64,000 nucleotides of DNA. Source: Cyprinodon diabolis (taxonomy: Eukaryota; Chordata; Actinopteri; Cyprinodontiformes; Cyprinodontidae). The position numbers and the translations under genes were made by a program. Shown here piece after piece: positions 24,061 to 35,900 of the stretch. Every line of letters starts with the position of its first letter. The first letter of the stretch is position 1. The stretch spans positions 37,564,111 to 37,628,110 of the forward strand of contig CM060081.1 in the NCBI GenBank assembly GCA_030533445.1, given 5' to 3'. The notes beneath the pieces are model-generated. The model ran no database searches. It worked only from the letters and a program-made list of their open reading frames with translations, and was not told where the DNA came from.

Positions 24061-24063
24061 TGC

Positions 24064-24720
24064 ATTCCTCCACTTGTTCCCCTGAGATCAAGCTTCTATG
24101 CCCAACAGATGGCTAATAAGCATGAGGCAAGGGAAAACTCTTCTCTCAGCTCTGATTGGTTAAAAGCATTAGAAACTTCAACAAGACCGAGGTCCATATT
24201 TTTAAATAAGATGTGGCACTATATCAAAGAAAGCATGAGGCCAGTAGAGATCAGTCCCTACAGACACAGCGCCTCCAATCACTGCTACATTGACACTCAG
24301 GGAGGGTCTGACTCTGATCCATAAGTTAAATATAAGATTAACTGAAATTGTACTTTTTCCCTAACATGTAAGATGTTGATGAAAAGTTATGCAGGGACCA
24401 AATCACCAGCCTGCAGCAGAATAAGTCTCTTCTGAGTCCAGATGTCATCCTGTAAAGGACAGTTTACTGTCTGAGATGGCTGCAGAGGCAACAACAGTAG
24501 CCTTCAGCATGTTGCTTTAAGAGATACTCCAGGAAATACTTCCTAGGCAAAGAAAAACTGAAGACACAAACTTGGAAAAGAACACAGCATCACTTCTACA
24601 AACACAAGGCTTCCTCTCATATAGGAAGATTTTCTACCCAGCCCAGCCCAGCATCAATTAAAACAAAAAAGTCTAAACAGCGTCACCTGAAGGCCATAGT
24701 TGAAACCTACAGACTACTTC
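24064..24720 (+). pseudogene. Highly decayed her unit 2 (promoter and exon traces)
   Basis: 'ccacttgttcccctgagatc' and 'ctcagctctgattggtta' match the promoter block of the live gene at 43586. The CSL site is lost (GCATTAGA). Exon 2 traces are faint; 'aacagcgtcacctgaaggccat' near 24677-24700 matches the WRPW end of unit 1 ('aacagcgccatctggaggcc'). No usable frame remains. Confidence 0.7.
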
Positions 24721-26740
24721 CAGAAGTACTCACAATACTAATTCTGAGTAATTGAAAATTACATCAATATGTTTTTATTCTAAGATAGGGATAAGTGCGG
24801 ATGTTGTACAAACCATTTAATTCATATGGTCATTTTTACTATTATTTGTAGACAACTGATCATAGTGATCAATGATAAAATCACCCTATTTTGAGGACAT
24901 TGTTCTTATTAGACCTAATACAGCTTAGCTTTAACATACATCTTTTTTTTGAGATCTACAATTGCAAGGCCTTAAACAAAAATGAACACTGTTTTGAAAT
25001 CTGAGAATCAACACCTCTACAGCCCAATAACTGTAGTAACAGACCAAACTGATCCACATTAAGAGGAAATACATCTTTTATTCATGTTTTTTCTGAATTT
25101 AAAGAATAAATTAAATTGATAATGGTTTCCAAAATACTTTATTTTCTGGATTAGTCAGAAAACTATCTTTAGAAATAGGAAAAAGTCAAACATTTATGGA
25201 CCATCAATCTCACTGTAGGTGGTTTCTGTGAATTTCCTGTACATGCTCTTCCTGTACATACAGAATGTGAATTTATATTCTGTGCATTGTAAAGATAGAT
25301 GATATAATACTAATGATTTATGTGACCAAAATACATGTTTGATTTTATGTTAAGTGCATGTTATGAAAATTTATTTAGATATTACTTTAATAGAAAAGAA
25401 TGATACAATGCGTCAATGTTCATATCTAAAAAAGACATCTTCTCTTCCACAGTGTCAAAATGTCTGAGATTTCTCCCAGTTATGATGTGTCATCATGGTC
25501 ATGTGTCATTATTGCAAGTTAACATAATTCTGATTTATTATTAAAAAGATAAAAATAACCAGCATTTCCCTTAGAGTGTATTCTTCTTTCAAAGCACAGC
25601 CTTACAGCAGTATGGACATGCTGATTCCTCCAGAGATCATTCTTTCCACATCATCATGTGGTGGCGTTATATGACTGCTGGCTTCAACCTCAATCTGTTT
25701 GTTATTTCTATATTAAACACTGTTCATAGTTGACGTGTTCTTAAAAATAGATTGAACAGAATGGGTTGACGTCAAGGCAATGATGAGTCTGTATCATCTG
25801 ACACATTTCAGAAAAGCCAAACACAAAGCAGAGCTTTTTAGCAAACAAGCTTTTCATGACTGATCAAATGAACAGGTTTTTATGACTTGCTGTTTTTAGA
25901 TATTACACATCATGGTTTACATGATCAGAGAAGACATGTTTATCTTTTACTGAAAGCAAAAAAGAAATCAGTGTGAAATAGTGAGAGATGGTGATAAAGC
26001 AGTACTATGAATTAGTTAGATTGTGCTATTAAATGGATAATTTAGATTTCTAACCAGCATTTGTCTGTATTTACTACTTATCTATGAAGGGTTTACTTTT
26101 CTGATCTGCTCCTGTTGTGCTTTATTATATAGACAATAGAATACCAGCTGAAAGGATGGAGAGCAGAGCAATGCTTTTATAAACACACATGTTTGATTTT
26201 GTGGAAAATAAATAGGAGTAAAATATCACTAGATATAAAAAGCTCAGAATCACAGAAGCCATCATATCATATTTGTGTACTAATGTACGTATGAGTCGGT
26301 TACTCCATCTAACCTCTGAGGTTAACGTTGATAAGGAAATTATTGTAAGATATATTGTAAAATCAAACCTTTTTTTGGTTAGCCTTTGTTTTATTTATTT
26401 AAAATCCATTAATTAAACCTACACTTGAATAAGTTTGGGATAATTAATACGTATCTCATATATTTCTTTCAGAGAAACGTGTTCGCAAAAAGTATAAAAT
26501 CCACACAGTATGCTTCTACCGATTTGTTTTATATGTTTATTGTTCTCCTTAAATGACATACTGTATGTCAACATTTTAAAATGAGCTTTTAAAAGAAAAG
26601 TTTAAACTGATTTTAGATTTTAGCTGAACGTTATTTCTAACACTCTAATTGTTGTATATTGTTTGTGCTTAATATGCTGCATTGTGTTTGAAACTAATTG
26701 TCTTGCATTTATATATATGTATATGTATATGAGGCAAGCA
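24721..26740. other. Spacer between her units 2 and 3
   Basis: AT-rich, probably old 3' flank of unit 2. I see no gene or recognisable element. Confidence 0.4.
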
Positions 26741-26744
26741 ACCC

Positions 26745-26885
26745 TATGGTTTCCCTCCAGATGGTTGGTGACGTAAAACGTTCTCCCTCTGCAGGAGCAC
26801 ATGACCAGCGACCTTGATAAAAGTCTTTCTTTGGTGCAGGAATGAGTGTGGGAAACTTAGACAGACTTTCTACTCACACCAATAT
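26745..26885 (+). promoter_or_regulatory. Type A Notch-response-like module
   Basis: CCTCCAGATGGTTGGTGACG (26755-26774) with the E-box CAGATGG, then CSL site TGTGGGAA (26847-26854), a 16-bp spacer and an inverted site TACTCACA (reverse TGTGAGTA, one mismatch to YGTGRGAA) at 26871-26878. Among the best preserved of the type A copies. Confidence 0.75.
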
Positions 26886-27355
26886 CACAAAAAAGCAATC
26901 CCACCTGCTACATCTGTACTCTTCTGCATTACGTACATCATATTGAGGAGTTTTCCATTTATTTAAAACTCCCAGTCTTGTTTCTTCTTTTCCTTTTTTT
27001 ATATTTTAGGTATCTGCAACCTATTGATTTAATGAAAAGTCTTCCTTTAATACTGCCAAAATGTAAATCTTCTAGATTCCTCGGTTGAATTTTAAAAACA
27101 TCAATGCATGTTCAACTTATATTCACACATTTCTCTAAAATAATAACCTGATTCATACACAGAAATCAGAAAACGTGTTAACAGCTGAGACAGTGTTTAC
27201 AATGAAACCCAACGAAAAGTTCAACCGTTCAAATTACATTTTTTTTTTAAAACATTGTTATTTTGGTGGCTTCAAGAAATAAAAACACTTTGATATGTGA
27301 AGTGGAGGAATACAAAACTCTGCACAAAACAAATGATCAAATGTCTTTCCAAACA

Positions 27356-27455
27356 AAGGCACACTTCCATTGATCCCTCAGTGAAAGGACAGAGTGTGGG
27401 AAAGCAAAGAATCCTTACTCTCAGGGGTTTGGAGAGACAATCGGTTCTGCCCTCT
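27356..27455 (+). promoter_or_regulatory. Type B Notch/SOX-like module
   Basis: GGCACACTTCCATTGATCC, then CSL site TGTGGGAA (27395-27402) and 'gagacaatcgg'. It follows the type B plan with slightly altered SOX-like sites. The inverted partner is TACTCTCA after 13 bp. Confidence 0.65.
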
Positions 27456-27734
27456 GTCCTGCAGAGATGATATGGAGGAATGAGAGTAAAAAGTAAATGC
27501 TCTCTAGTAGACATAGATCACATCAGGAATAATGTTTTAAAACAGATACAGTCTTTTAATACCTATGGATTTTGCCATAATATTAATAGTAGCAAAACCT
27601 TCATAATATTAAAACAAAAGTTCTTTAAAAGAGTTAATAAAGAGAGTTAATTTTATCACCAATCATCTATACTCTTATATCAATCCTGATATCAGATTAT
27701 TTTGAATTTATTTCAAATATTGGAGATCAGTTGG

Positions 27735-27880
27735 CGGATGATGTCACCAGCTCATTGTGCGTTGGGGCATACAGTCAGTATCTGTCACAAAGCTGCCTTT
27801 AAAGGCCTTTTGTGGTGAAGTGACCAAATTGGTCATTCGCCAATAGACAAATGTGGGAAACAGAGAAACCTTCTGCTCAT
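27735..27880 (+). promoter_or_regulatory. Type A-like module, eroded
   Basis: 'cagtatctgtcacaaagctg' matches the middle of type A modules. CSL site TGTGGGAA at 27852-27859 is intact, but the left E-box block and the inverted partner are gone. Confidence 0.5.
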
Positions 27881-28046
27881 GCAAAAACAAAGGAAACACA
27901 ACTGCTAAATCTCCATCAGACAACTTTTTAAAGAATATATAGGGATAAAATTAGATGCTAAAAGTATTATATGGTTCGTAGAGAGCTATTTTCAATAACA
28001 CCACAGCAAATTATTAAAAAAGTGACCTAAAAAAATCTACACAAAA

Positions 28047-28170
<124 letters not shown>

Positions 28171-28270
28171 GAATTCCATCAGATTGATCCAGTGTGTGTC
28201 TCGGTAAAACTATCAATTTTAAAGCATTTCCTAATTTCAAAAGAGGAATGAAAGTGTATCTAATTGGATG

Positions 28271-28390
28271 CATAATGAGGCACACTTCCATTGTTCCTGT
28301 TCTGAAAGGGCAGAGTGTGGGAAACCAGAGGAAACTCAGTCTCGAAGTCGCTCAGGGACAATAGATTGAGACCTCTGACCCAAGGAGAAA
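28271..28390 (+). promoter_or_regulatory. Type B Notch/SOX-like module
   Basis: AATGAGGCACACTTCCATTG opens the module; SOX-like CATTGTT at 28289-28295, CSL site TGTGGGAA at 28316-28323, and inverted SOX-like ACAATAG at 28358-28364. The Gypsy element landed about 440 bp downstream, separating this module from the unit 3 promoter. Confidence 0.72.
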
Positions 28391-28827
28391 CAGGTCTACA
28401 GAAACATGTTGCACACTTGCTTTAAATCACTGGTTAAACCTTTACTTTTTTGTACCAACAGTAATACTTTGGTCTTGTTGCAAAAATGAAAAAACGTTCT
28501 ATAAATACGCCAGAAGACGTTAAATTGAGAAGCATGGACTGGAACTGGAAGAAGGCCACTGAACACGTTTGATCAAAATGGGTCAGAGAGGAGAGTTTCC
28601 AACCTGTCCTGCTGTCTGTTCTGAAATGTTCATCATAAAATGATGTTATGATGTTTTAAATTCACACCCGTTGGCAATGAAAACAATTAAGTGATCCAAG
28701 TCATGAGACTGAAATCCAAATCCAGACTGTTAGACACAGAAAACTGTTCATCTGTTACACTCCATAAGACACCTATTGAATACCACAAACTGTTGCTTCA
28801 TAAAGCCTCTGAGGGATTTTTAGTAAT

Positions 28828-29533
28828 TGTCATGATTGGTTCTCAGAGAAGCCCAATATGCAGAACACCACGGAAACAGATGGAAAGTTTTGTAATGTTT
28901 ATTAAAAACACAAGCACATGAATTATGTGAACTGGAACTGGTTCTGGCCGGGGACTGGTTCACTGGAGTCTGCGAGGATGACAGTTCAGTTAGCGTTGGC
29001 ACTGAGGAGTTAGCGTCTGGAAGTTTCAGAAGATTACCTTGAGGAGTCCGGGTTTCTCTTTGAGGAAGGAACTGTTGGGTCCAGAGACTGATTTGTTCAG
29101 CAGAGTTCAATAACCGCTTCAGCGTCTTACTTCTAACTTGAATGCAGACCTTGGGTTTTGGTTTCCAGCTCTTAGCCAAGAGCTGCAGAGGAATCCAGAG
29201 GAGAGTCTTCAGGTTTGGCTCTGAGGGCAGGCTCGGCAGGTTAAGCTCATCCAGAGCTCAAAGGGAACAGGTTTCCTGTGAAGCATAGACAACAAAGGTT
29301 AGAAGATTGATTGATCACTAGGGAGATCACTTAGAGATTCTCAGGAGGTTCTAGGCTTAGGTGCTAACCAAACTGGATCAACACTGCGGCCTTGAGGCAA
29401 GGTCTGAAGCCCGGTTATATACTGCAGGTCCTCCTGATGACAAGATGCGCCTCAGGTGTGTTGGAGGCTCAGCTTCAGGAGGATCCACGGCGCACTCTGC
29501 TGGAGACGGATGGTACCGCTCCAGATCCCAACA
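28828..29533 (-). repeat. 3' LTR of the Gypsy element
   Basis: On the minus strand it begins TGTTGGGATC and ends ATCATGACA. A purine-rich run at about 29536-29544 (GAGAGGGGG) directly precedes it and fits a polypurine tract. It carries a TATATAA motif and an AATAAA signal. Confidence 0.93.
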
Positions 29534-29544
29534 GTACCCCCCTC

Positions 29545-31290
29545 TCAACGACCGCCTCTTGGCGGTCCAGAAGACGTCGACGGGAGGGAGCGCTCATACT
29601 CCTCGATCTTTGACGGATTGAGGATGTAGGAGCCAGAAATCCATGTGCGGTCCTCCGGACCGTAGCCCTCCCAGTCGACGAGGTACTGCCATCCGCGACC
29701 TCGACGACGGGAGTCCACGATCCGGCGGACGGTGTAGGCAGGATGTCCATCGACTTCCAGGGCGGGTGGAGGGGAGTCGGACGGAGGGCACAAAGGACTA
29801 GAAATCACTGGTTTAACTTGAGAGACGTGGAACGTGGGATGTATACGGAGACTAGCAGGAAGTTGCAGACGTATGGCTGAAGGATTGATGACCTTTGAAA
29901 TCTTGTATGGACCAATGTATCTAGGAGACAGTTTGCGAGACATCCCCTTGAGGGGAATGTCCCGAGTTGAGAGCCATACCTCTTGACCGACTGAGTACTC
30001 CGTTGCCGGATGTCTCCTTGAATCGGCAAAGCGTTTGGTGGTGTCGGAGGAACGGTTGAGAGCAGCGAGGGTGTCTCTCCAGACTCGCTGACAGCGACGG
30101 ATGTGATGATTGACTGATTGCACCGAAATCTCTCTCTCATCAGCTGGAAAAAGAGGGGGTTGATATCCGAGACTAACCTGAAAAGGTGACAGGCTGGTGG
30201 ATGCAGACTTGAGAGAGTTATGGGCGTATTCAATCCAGGTGAGATATTGGCTCCAATCGGTGGGGTTGTTAGATGTCAGGCAACGGAGAGTGGACTCGAG
30301 CTGTTGGTTCATTCTTTCGGTTTGACCATTAGACTGTGGATGATAACCAGACGTTAGAGAAGATTTGCAATTGAGAGCTGCGCAGAAAGCCTTCCAAACC
30401 TGGGAAATAAACTGAGGACCACGGTCTGAGAGACTATCCTGAGGAATTCCATGGAGTCGAAAGACATGCTTAACTAGGAGCTGGGCTGTTTGGAAGGCTG
30501 TGGGGAGCTTTCTGAGAGGAATTAAGTGGCAAGACTTAGAAAATCGATCGATGATGGTGAAAATGGTTGTCATACCTCGGGAGATGGGAAGTCCAGTGAC
30601 GAAATCGATGGCTATGTGAGACCAGGGACGAGTAGGTACAGGTAGTGGGTTCAACAGACCAGAGGGTGGTTGATGTGAAGTCTTGTTTCGTGCGCAGACA
30701 GGGCAGGCCAGAACATACTCCTTCACGTCCTTGTGTAGAGTAGGCCACCAGAAACGTCTTGAAATTAAATGGATGGTTCTGCTTACCCCCGGATGAGCGG
30801 AAAACTTGCCCGCATGCATCCATTGGATCAGGCGTGATCTGACTGAAGAAGGGACATAGGTTCTGTCTGGAGGACCGTTACCTGGGTCAGGTTCGGAGGC
30901 CAGGGCAGAGTTTATCAGGTCGGTGATTTCCCAGGTAACCACTCCAACTGTGCAGGATGCCGGGAGAATGGGTGCAGGCGTCTCGGATTGATCAACGGAG
31001 TAGAGACGAGAGAGAGAATCGGGCTTGGTGTTTTTGGATCCGGGTCTGTAAGAGATGATGAGGTTGAAACGGGAGAAAAAGAGTGACCATCTTGACTGGC
31101 GTGGGTTTGCTTGTTTGGCGGATTGGATGTAGGCTAAGTTCTTGTGATCGGTCCATACTAGGACCGGGTGTTCAGCTCCTTCAAGCCAGTGCCTCCACTC
31201 CTCCAATGCCAATTTGATGGCCAGAAGCTCACGATCCCCAACGTCGTAGTTCTGTTCAGCAGGAGAAAGTCTACGAGAAAAAAAGCACAA
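29545..31290 (-). pseudogene. Gypsy pol, second part: RNase H end, integrase, chromodomain
   Basis: 581 codons open on the minus strand. Residues 5-30 carry [20 protein letters not shown] (RNase H, catalytic E), then [12 protein letters not shown] (D). The integrase zinc finger follows ([16 protein letters not shown] ... CPVCARNK) and the DDE core: D in DFVTGLP, D in LSDRGPQF, E in NGQTERMN. The C-terminus holds a chromodomain ([32 protein letters not shown]). It is out of frame with the upstream pol segment; the break falls at an A run at 31278-31284. A functional protein is not expected from this copy. Confidence 0.92.
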
Positions 31291-32813
31291 GGATGTACTC
31301 TTTGATCAGAATCGAGTTTTTGTGATAATACTGCACCAACTCCAGAGTCAGAGGCGTCCACTTCGAGGATAAATTGCTTGGTTGGATCAGGCTGGATTAG
31401 CACGGGGGCTCTGGAAAACAAAGTCTTAAGTTTGTCAAAGGCGCTTTGAGCTAGGGGGGTCCACTGGAAAGTCTTTTTGACTGAAGTTAGAGTTGTGAGA
31501 GGTAAAGCTGTCTGACTGTAATTCCTGATGAAGCGACGGTAGAAATTGGCGAAGCCCAGGAATCTCTGCAGCTGTTTACGGTTTTCAGGAACTGGCCAAT
31601 CCAAAACTGCTTTTATCTTTTCTTCAGATGGCTTAACCTGCCCGCCCTCGAGCACAAACCCTAAAAAGGTCACTGAAGATTTGTGAAATTCACATTTCTC
31701 GGCTTTTGCAAAAAGTTTGTTTTCCAGTAATCTCTGTAGGACCAGGCGGACATGTTTCTTATGCTCGGAGAGATCTTTAGAGTAGATTAGAATGTCATCA
31801 AGGTAAACAAAGACGAAAACGTTCAAAAAGTCTCTGAGGACATCATTGACCAGGGCTTGGAAACATGCTGGAGCGTTAGTGAGACCAAAAGGCATAACTA
31901 AATATTCAAATTGACCCAATGGAGTTTTGAAGGCAGTCTTCCATTCGTCACCTTCTCTAATCCTGAGAAGGTGATAAGCGTTCCTTAAATCGAGTTTGGT
32001 GAAGACGGTGGCCTCTTGAACTGGTTCGAAGGCTGATGCTAGTAACGGAAGTGGGTATTTATTTTTTACTGTTATTTGGTTAAGGCCTCTGTAATCGATA
32101 CAAGGTCTTAGAGAACCATCCTTTTTACCCACAAAAAAGAATCCGGCACCCAACGGAGAGGAAGAAGGGCGGATTATGCCGGCTGCTAGGGACTCGTTTA
32201 TGTATTTCTCCATAGTTTCTCGTTCAGGTTTTGAAATGTTGTAAAGTCTACTGCTAGGTAGAGGGGCGCCAGGTAATAGCTCAATCGCACAGTCATATGG
32301 TCTGTGAGGTGGAAGAGACGTAGCACTGACCTTACTAAAGACAGGAGCCAGATCATGGTATTCGGACGGGACAGAAGTAAGGTCAGGAGAGTCCATCTCC
32401 CCCCTACCTCTAGGAGACCTTACAGCGGGAGCTGCGGAACGAAGGCACGTCTCGTGACATGAGGTCGACCATGCTTCGATGTGGCGATCAGCCCAGTTTA
32501 TATGGGGATTATGTCGTTGCAGCCATTCGAACCCAAGCACCACAGGGGAACATGCAGAGGGAAGCACAAAAAACGTCAGAGTTTCACGGTGATTACCTGA
32601 AATAAGTAGCTCGAGGGGTTGTGTTTGGTGGGTGACTTGGTGGAGTTTTTTCCCATCAATAGCGGAGACACAAAGAGGTTTGGATAAAGGGATAGTATCA
32701 ATATTTAGCTGCTGAACCAGGTTGGAGTCAATCAGATTGCGTTCACAGCCTGAGTCGATGAAAGCAGACAAAGTGAGAGTCTGATCTGAAAAGCACAAAG
32801 TAGCTGGGAGCAT
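31278..32813 (-). pseudogene. Gypsy pol, first part: protease, reverse transcriptase, start of RNase H
   Basis: Open on the minus strand from the ATG at 32813, and also upstream of it in an overlapping frame past the gag stop, so expression by frameshift from gag is likely. Protease DSG is in [13 protein letters not shown] (residues 16-28). The reverse transcriptase has [12 protein letters not shown] and the YLDD catalytic motif in [11 protein letters not shown]. RNase H begins at [15 protein letters not shown]. The family frame ends near 31278, and the shifted frame runs on to a stop at 31158. Damage is limited to this single visible shift. Confidence 0.92.
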
Positions 32814-32857
32814 GAGACGAGGAGATTTCTCGGAAGTTAAATGGCCCGTCAGACTCC

Positions 32858-33919
32858 TCAGATCTTCTGACGGGCCCCGGCTTTTAACTTAGCGGGGCAT
32901 GAAGCAATGAAATGGCCAGTCTCACCACAGTAGATGCAAAGCTTGCTTCTGACACGTCTTAGTCTTTCCTCAGGGGTTAGCCTTGTATGTCCAACCTGCA
33001 TTGGTTCAGCTTCCGTTTCAACTGCATGAGAGACCTGAACAGGCATAGAAAGTGACTGGGTCTTAGACCATGGCTTGGAGAAGGGTTCTGTGGGACCAGA
33101 AGAAAAAGTAGCATTATTAGAAGCAGGGGTTGACACAGAAGAACCTTGATTTCTTCGTCTAGAATGGTTTCTAGCACGGATTCTGTTATCCAACCTAATG
33201 GTTAGGCGGATTAATTAATCTAGAGTCTCTGGTTCGTCGAGGGTTGCAAGTTCATCCTTGATATTTTCATTTAAAGCGTTGAAAAATGGACTTGTAAGAG
33301 CCCGTTGATTCCATCCGGAAGCAGCGGCTTTAACCCGGAAGTTGATGGAGAAATCAGCAACGGATGAATTTCCCTGTTTAAGACTTAACAGAGCACGAGA
33401 ATCAATACTCTGGTCGGAATCATGGTTAAACACTTGGGAAAACTCTGAAACAAAATCAGAAAAATTATCGCTGATACTGTCTTTGGAGGCAAACCTGGCC
33501 TGAGCCCACTCAAGGGCCTTTCCTGTTAGGTGGGACAGAATAAATGTTATTTTTGTTTCGTCCATAGGAAAACTTCCAGGAGAATTCTGAAAAATGAGTC
33601 GGCATTGGAACAAAAATCCTTTACAGTCCTTCATATTTCCTGAAAATTTCTCAGGAAGACTAGGGCGGAACTCGGATGATGACGTCACCGCCGGTGATCT
33701 CGGAGGCGGAACTGGACCCGGAAATGGTTGTGCTGCCGGCGTGGCATTAGCACTGCTCATGTGGTTAGCATAGCTCTGAAGCATCTGATTATGGTGATTA
33801 ACCATGCAGTATAACTCACGCAGGGTTTGAGTCTGTCCTTGGATTTGAGCATCCTGCTCTTCCAGTCTGCGGTGGAGGTGATCTGCGGGGCCTTGTGTTT
33901 GGCCGCAGTGTTCTGTCAT
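32858..33919 (-). pseudogene. Gypsy gag with CCHC zinc knuckle, one internal stop
   Basis: One frame from the ATG at 33917-33919 to TGA 32858-32860, interrupted by TAA at 33215-33217. The N-terminal part is a coiled-coil-like leader, then a capsid-like helical region (FSGNMKDCKGFLFQCRLIF, HLTGKALEWAQARF). The C-terminal part has the nucleocapsid knuckle [14 protein letters not shown]. The ATG lies in the last seven bases of the 5' LTR, so the gag start overlaps the primer-binding region. Confidence 0.88.
33901..33912 (-). other. Self-priming primer-binding site of the Gypsy element
   Basis: Minus-strand AACACTGCGGCC, one base after the 5' LTR, is the exact reverse complement of GGCCGCAGTGTT in the LTR (34467-34478), positioned where the RNA should start. 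Tf1/sushi elements prime reverse transcription with the folded-back 5' end of their own RNA. Confidence 0.8.
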
Positions 33920-34620
33920 GATTGGTTCTCAGAGAAGCCCAATATGCAGAACACCACGGAAACAGATGGAAAGTTTTGTAATGTTTATTAAAAACACAAG
34001 CACATGAATTATGTGAACTGGAACTGGTTCTGGCTGGGGACTGGTTCACTGGAGTCTGCGAGGATGACAGTTCAGTTAGCGTTGGCACTGAGGAGTTAGC
34101 GTTTGGAAGTTTCAGAAGATTACCTTGAGGAGTCCGGGTTTCTCTTTGAGGAAGGAACTGTTGGGTCCAGAGACTGATTTGTTCAGCAGAGTTCAATAAC
34201 CGCTTCAGCGTCTTACTTCTAACTTGAATGCAGACCTTGGGTTTTGGTTTCCAGCTCTTAGCCAAGAGCCGCAGAGGAATCCAGAGGAGAGTCTTCAGGT
34301 TTGGCTCTGAGGGCAGGCTCGGCAGGTTAAGCTCATCCAGAGCTTCCAAGGGAACAGGTTTCCTGTGAAGCATAGACAACGAAGGTTAGAAGATTGATTG
34401 ATCACTAGGGAGATCAATTAGAGATTCTCAGGAGGTTCTAGGCTTAGGTGCTAACCAAACTGGATCAACACTGCGGCCTTGAGGCAAGGTCTGAAGGCGG
34501 GTTATATACTGCAGGTCCTCCTGATGACAAGATGCCCCTCAGGTGTGTTGGAGGCTCAGCTTCAGGAGGATCCACGGCGCACTCTGCTGGAGACGGATGG
34601 TACCGCTCCAGATCCCAACA
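33914..34620 (-). repeat. 5' LTR of the Gypsy element
   Basis: Begins TGTTGGGATC at 34620 and ends CATGACA at 33914 on the minus strand. TATATAA lies about 30 bases before GGCCGCAGTGTT (34478-34467), the likely transcript start. AATAAA is near the end. Confidence 0.93.
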
Positions 34621-34740
34621 GTAATACAGTTATAAAATCATATTCTGTCACTGTTTTTACTATTAGAAGGCAGATTAAAGTGATAACATAAAGTTACATT
34701 TTTACCATTATGTTAACATTTCCTGGAGCAGAATAATAAT

Positions 34741-34790
34741 CTGAGGGATTTGGCATGTGTGGGGAAATGATGCCTAATCTCCCATCCCTT
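34741..34790 (+). promoter_or_regulatory. Type C conserved block (GGATTTGGCAYGTG), diverged copy
   Basis: GAGGGATTTGGCATGTGTGG matches AAGGGATTTGGCACGTGTCA at 41292-41311. The E-box is altered (CATGTG). The function is unknown; recurrence upstream of her units is the only evidence. Confidence 0.35.
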
Positions 34791-35254
34791 CTACATACAT
34801 CTTAAAGTTACATACTGTAAGGTAGTATGAAAGCCATAAATATTTAAGTTCATGATAATTTTGCACAAGTTTACATAATCTTATGTTCAATCCTTTTGGT
34901 TTTAAAATGTCTGCATACACACTAGTTTGAGTACCAAAGCCTTATTACAAGTTTTATTGCAAAACAACAACAGTTAGACAGATTATAAATAAGTTATACT
35001 ACTTAAAATTCAAGGCTAAAATTTCTACCAACTGTCAGAATTAAAGTATTTTCGGAAAAATTTTTGATTTTTAAAGATAAATGTGACAGAGTGACAAAAT
35101 GATCTTTGAAAATACAGCTGATTTAATACTAGTTCTCCATCTAGGATTTTTCTCCTACTGAGTTCTCACATGTTTAATGAGTGTACTTAGTAAGTCATAG
35201 ACGTCAGCATGATCTCTGCTTTCCCACATTCATTCAGAGCTTATGGACCCCCAC

Positions 35255-35433
35255 CGTTGCTTCTCCACCTGCTCCCCTGAGACTTAAAAGCGTGAATCAC
35301 CGTATGAGCACTGCGCATGTGGCAGGGCAGACTTCTTTTCTCCTCTCTCCTGAGCTCTGATTGGTTCCGACTGTGGGAAACCGCTTCCAAACCAAGACCC
35401 ACACATTCAAATGGAGATGCGGGACTATAAATA
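35255..35433 (+). promoter_or_regulatory. her unit 3 promoter
   Basis: CCACCTGCTCCCCTGAGACT block, GATTGG, CSL site TGTGGGAA (35372-35379), 16-bp spacer, inverted GACCCACA (35396-35403), and TATAAATA (35426-35433). All promoter elements are intact although the gene below is dead. Confidence 0.8.
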
Positions 35434-35499
35434 GGAAGGGTTGAGCTTGCAGAGATCAGAGTCTCTCTAATGAGACCTCTGCAGCACAGAGATCCAGAC

Positions 35500-35900
35500 A
35501 CGGCACTTAAAATCACTACAACCATGACCAACTCTCTGGAGCATCTGATTCTGAACCACAAGGTAAATATGATATTCAAGCAAAATTACCTGTTTTGGTT
35601 TCTGTTACCTCAGATAAGCAGTAAATTGTAAAAACACGTTTACTAATGACTTTGTTTTTGCTTCTTCAGGTCAAAACACCTCTGGTTAAAACGGTGGGGA
35701 TTCAACAGCAGCGTCAAGAAACTCAAGTCTCTTCTGTTCTTCAAAGCTGCCCGACTTGAAGCTTTTCTGAGATGACTGCAAGCATCCAGCTGCTGATCAG
35801 GGCTACTGCCGATGCGTCCGGGAGGTTGGCCCTTCCTTTCAGAGCTCCAGATAAGACTGTTGAACCCCCTTCAACAAGACGTGATCTGAGGAGAACCTGA
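35500..35900 (+). pseudogene. hes5/her-type pseudogene, unit 3
   Basis: Exon 1 35500-35562 has the family length of 63 nt and a kept donor, but the start codon is ACG (35500-35502). A later ATG would leave only MTNSLEHL and so on. Exon 2 after the acceptor at 35669 ('gtcaaaacacctctggttaa') resembles the basic-region exon with deletions and frameshifts; no HLH or WRPW can be read. The end is uncertain. Confidence 0.82.

Larger units (their letters stand above)
28828..34620 (-). mobile_element. Full-length Tf1/sushi-type Gypsy (chromovirus) LTR retrotransposon
   Basis: 5793 bp with two LTRs (28828-29533 and 33914-34620) and a perfect 5-bp target duplication GTAAT (28823-28827 and 34621-34625). 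On the minus strand the order is 5' LTR, gag, protease, reverse transcriptase, RNase H, integrase, chromodomain, purine tract, 3' LTR. The LTRs differ at about ten positions by eye, so the insertion is fairly recent. One in-frame stop in gag and one frameshift in pol make this copy defective. A 12-base complement between the LTR transcript start region and the bases just after the 5' LTR indicates self-primed reverse transcription, as known for Tf1/sushi elements. Confidence 0.95.

Noticed and set aside
28820..29179. Minus-strand 119-codon frame, with a longer relative at 33816-34379
   Set aside because: LTR sequence of the Gypsy element; no conserved protein.
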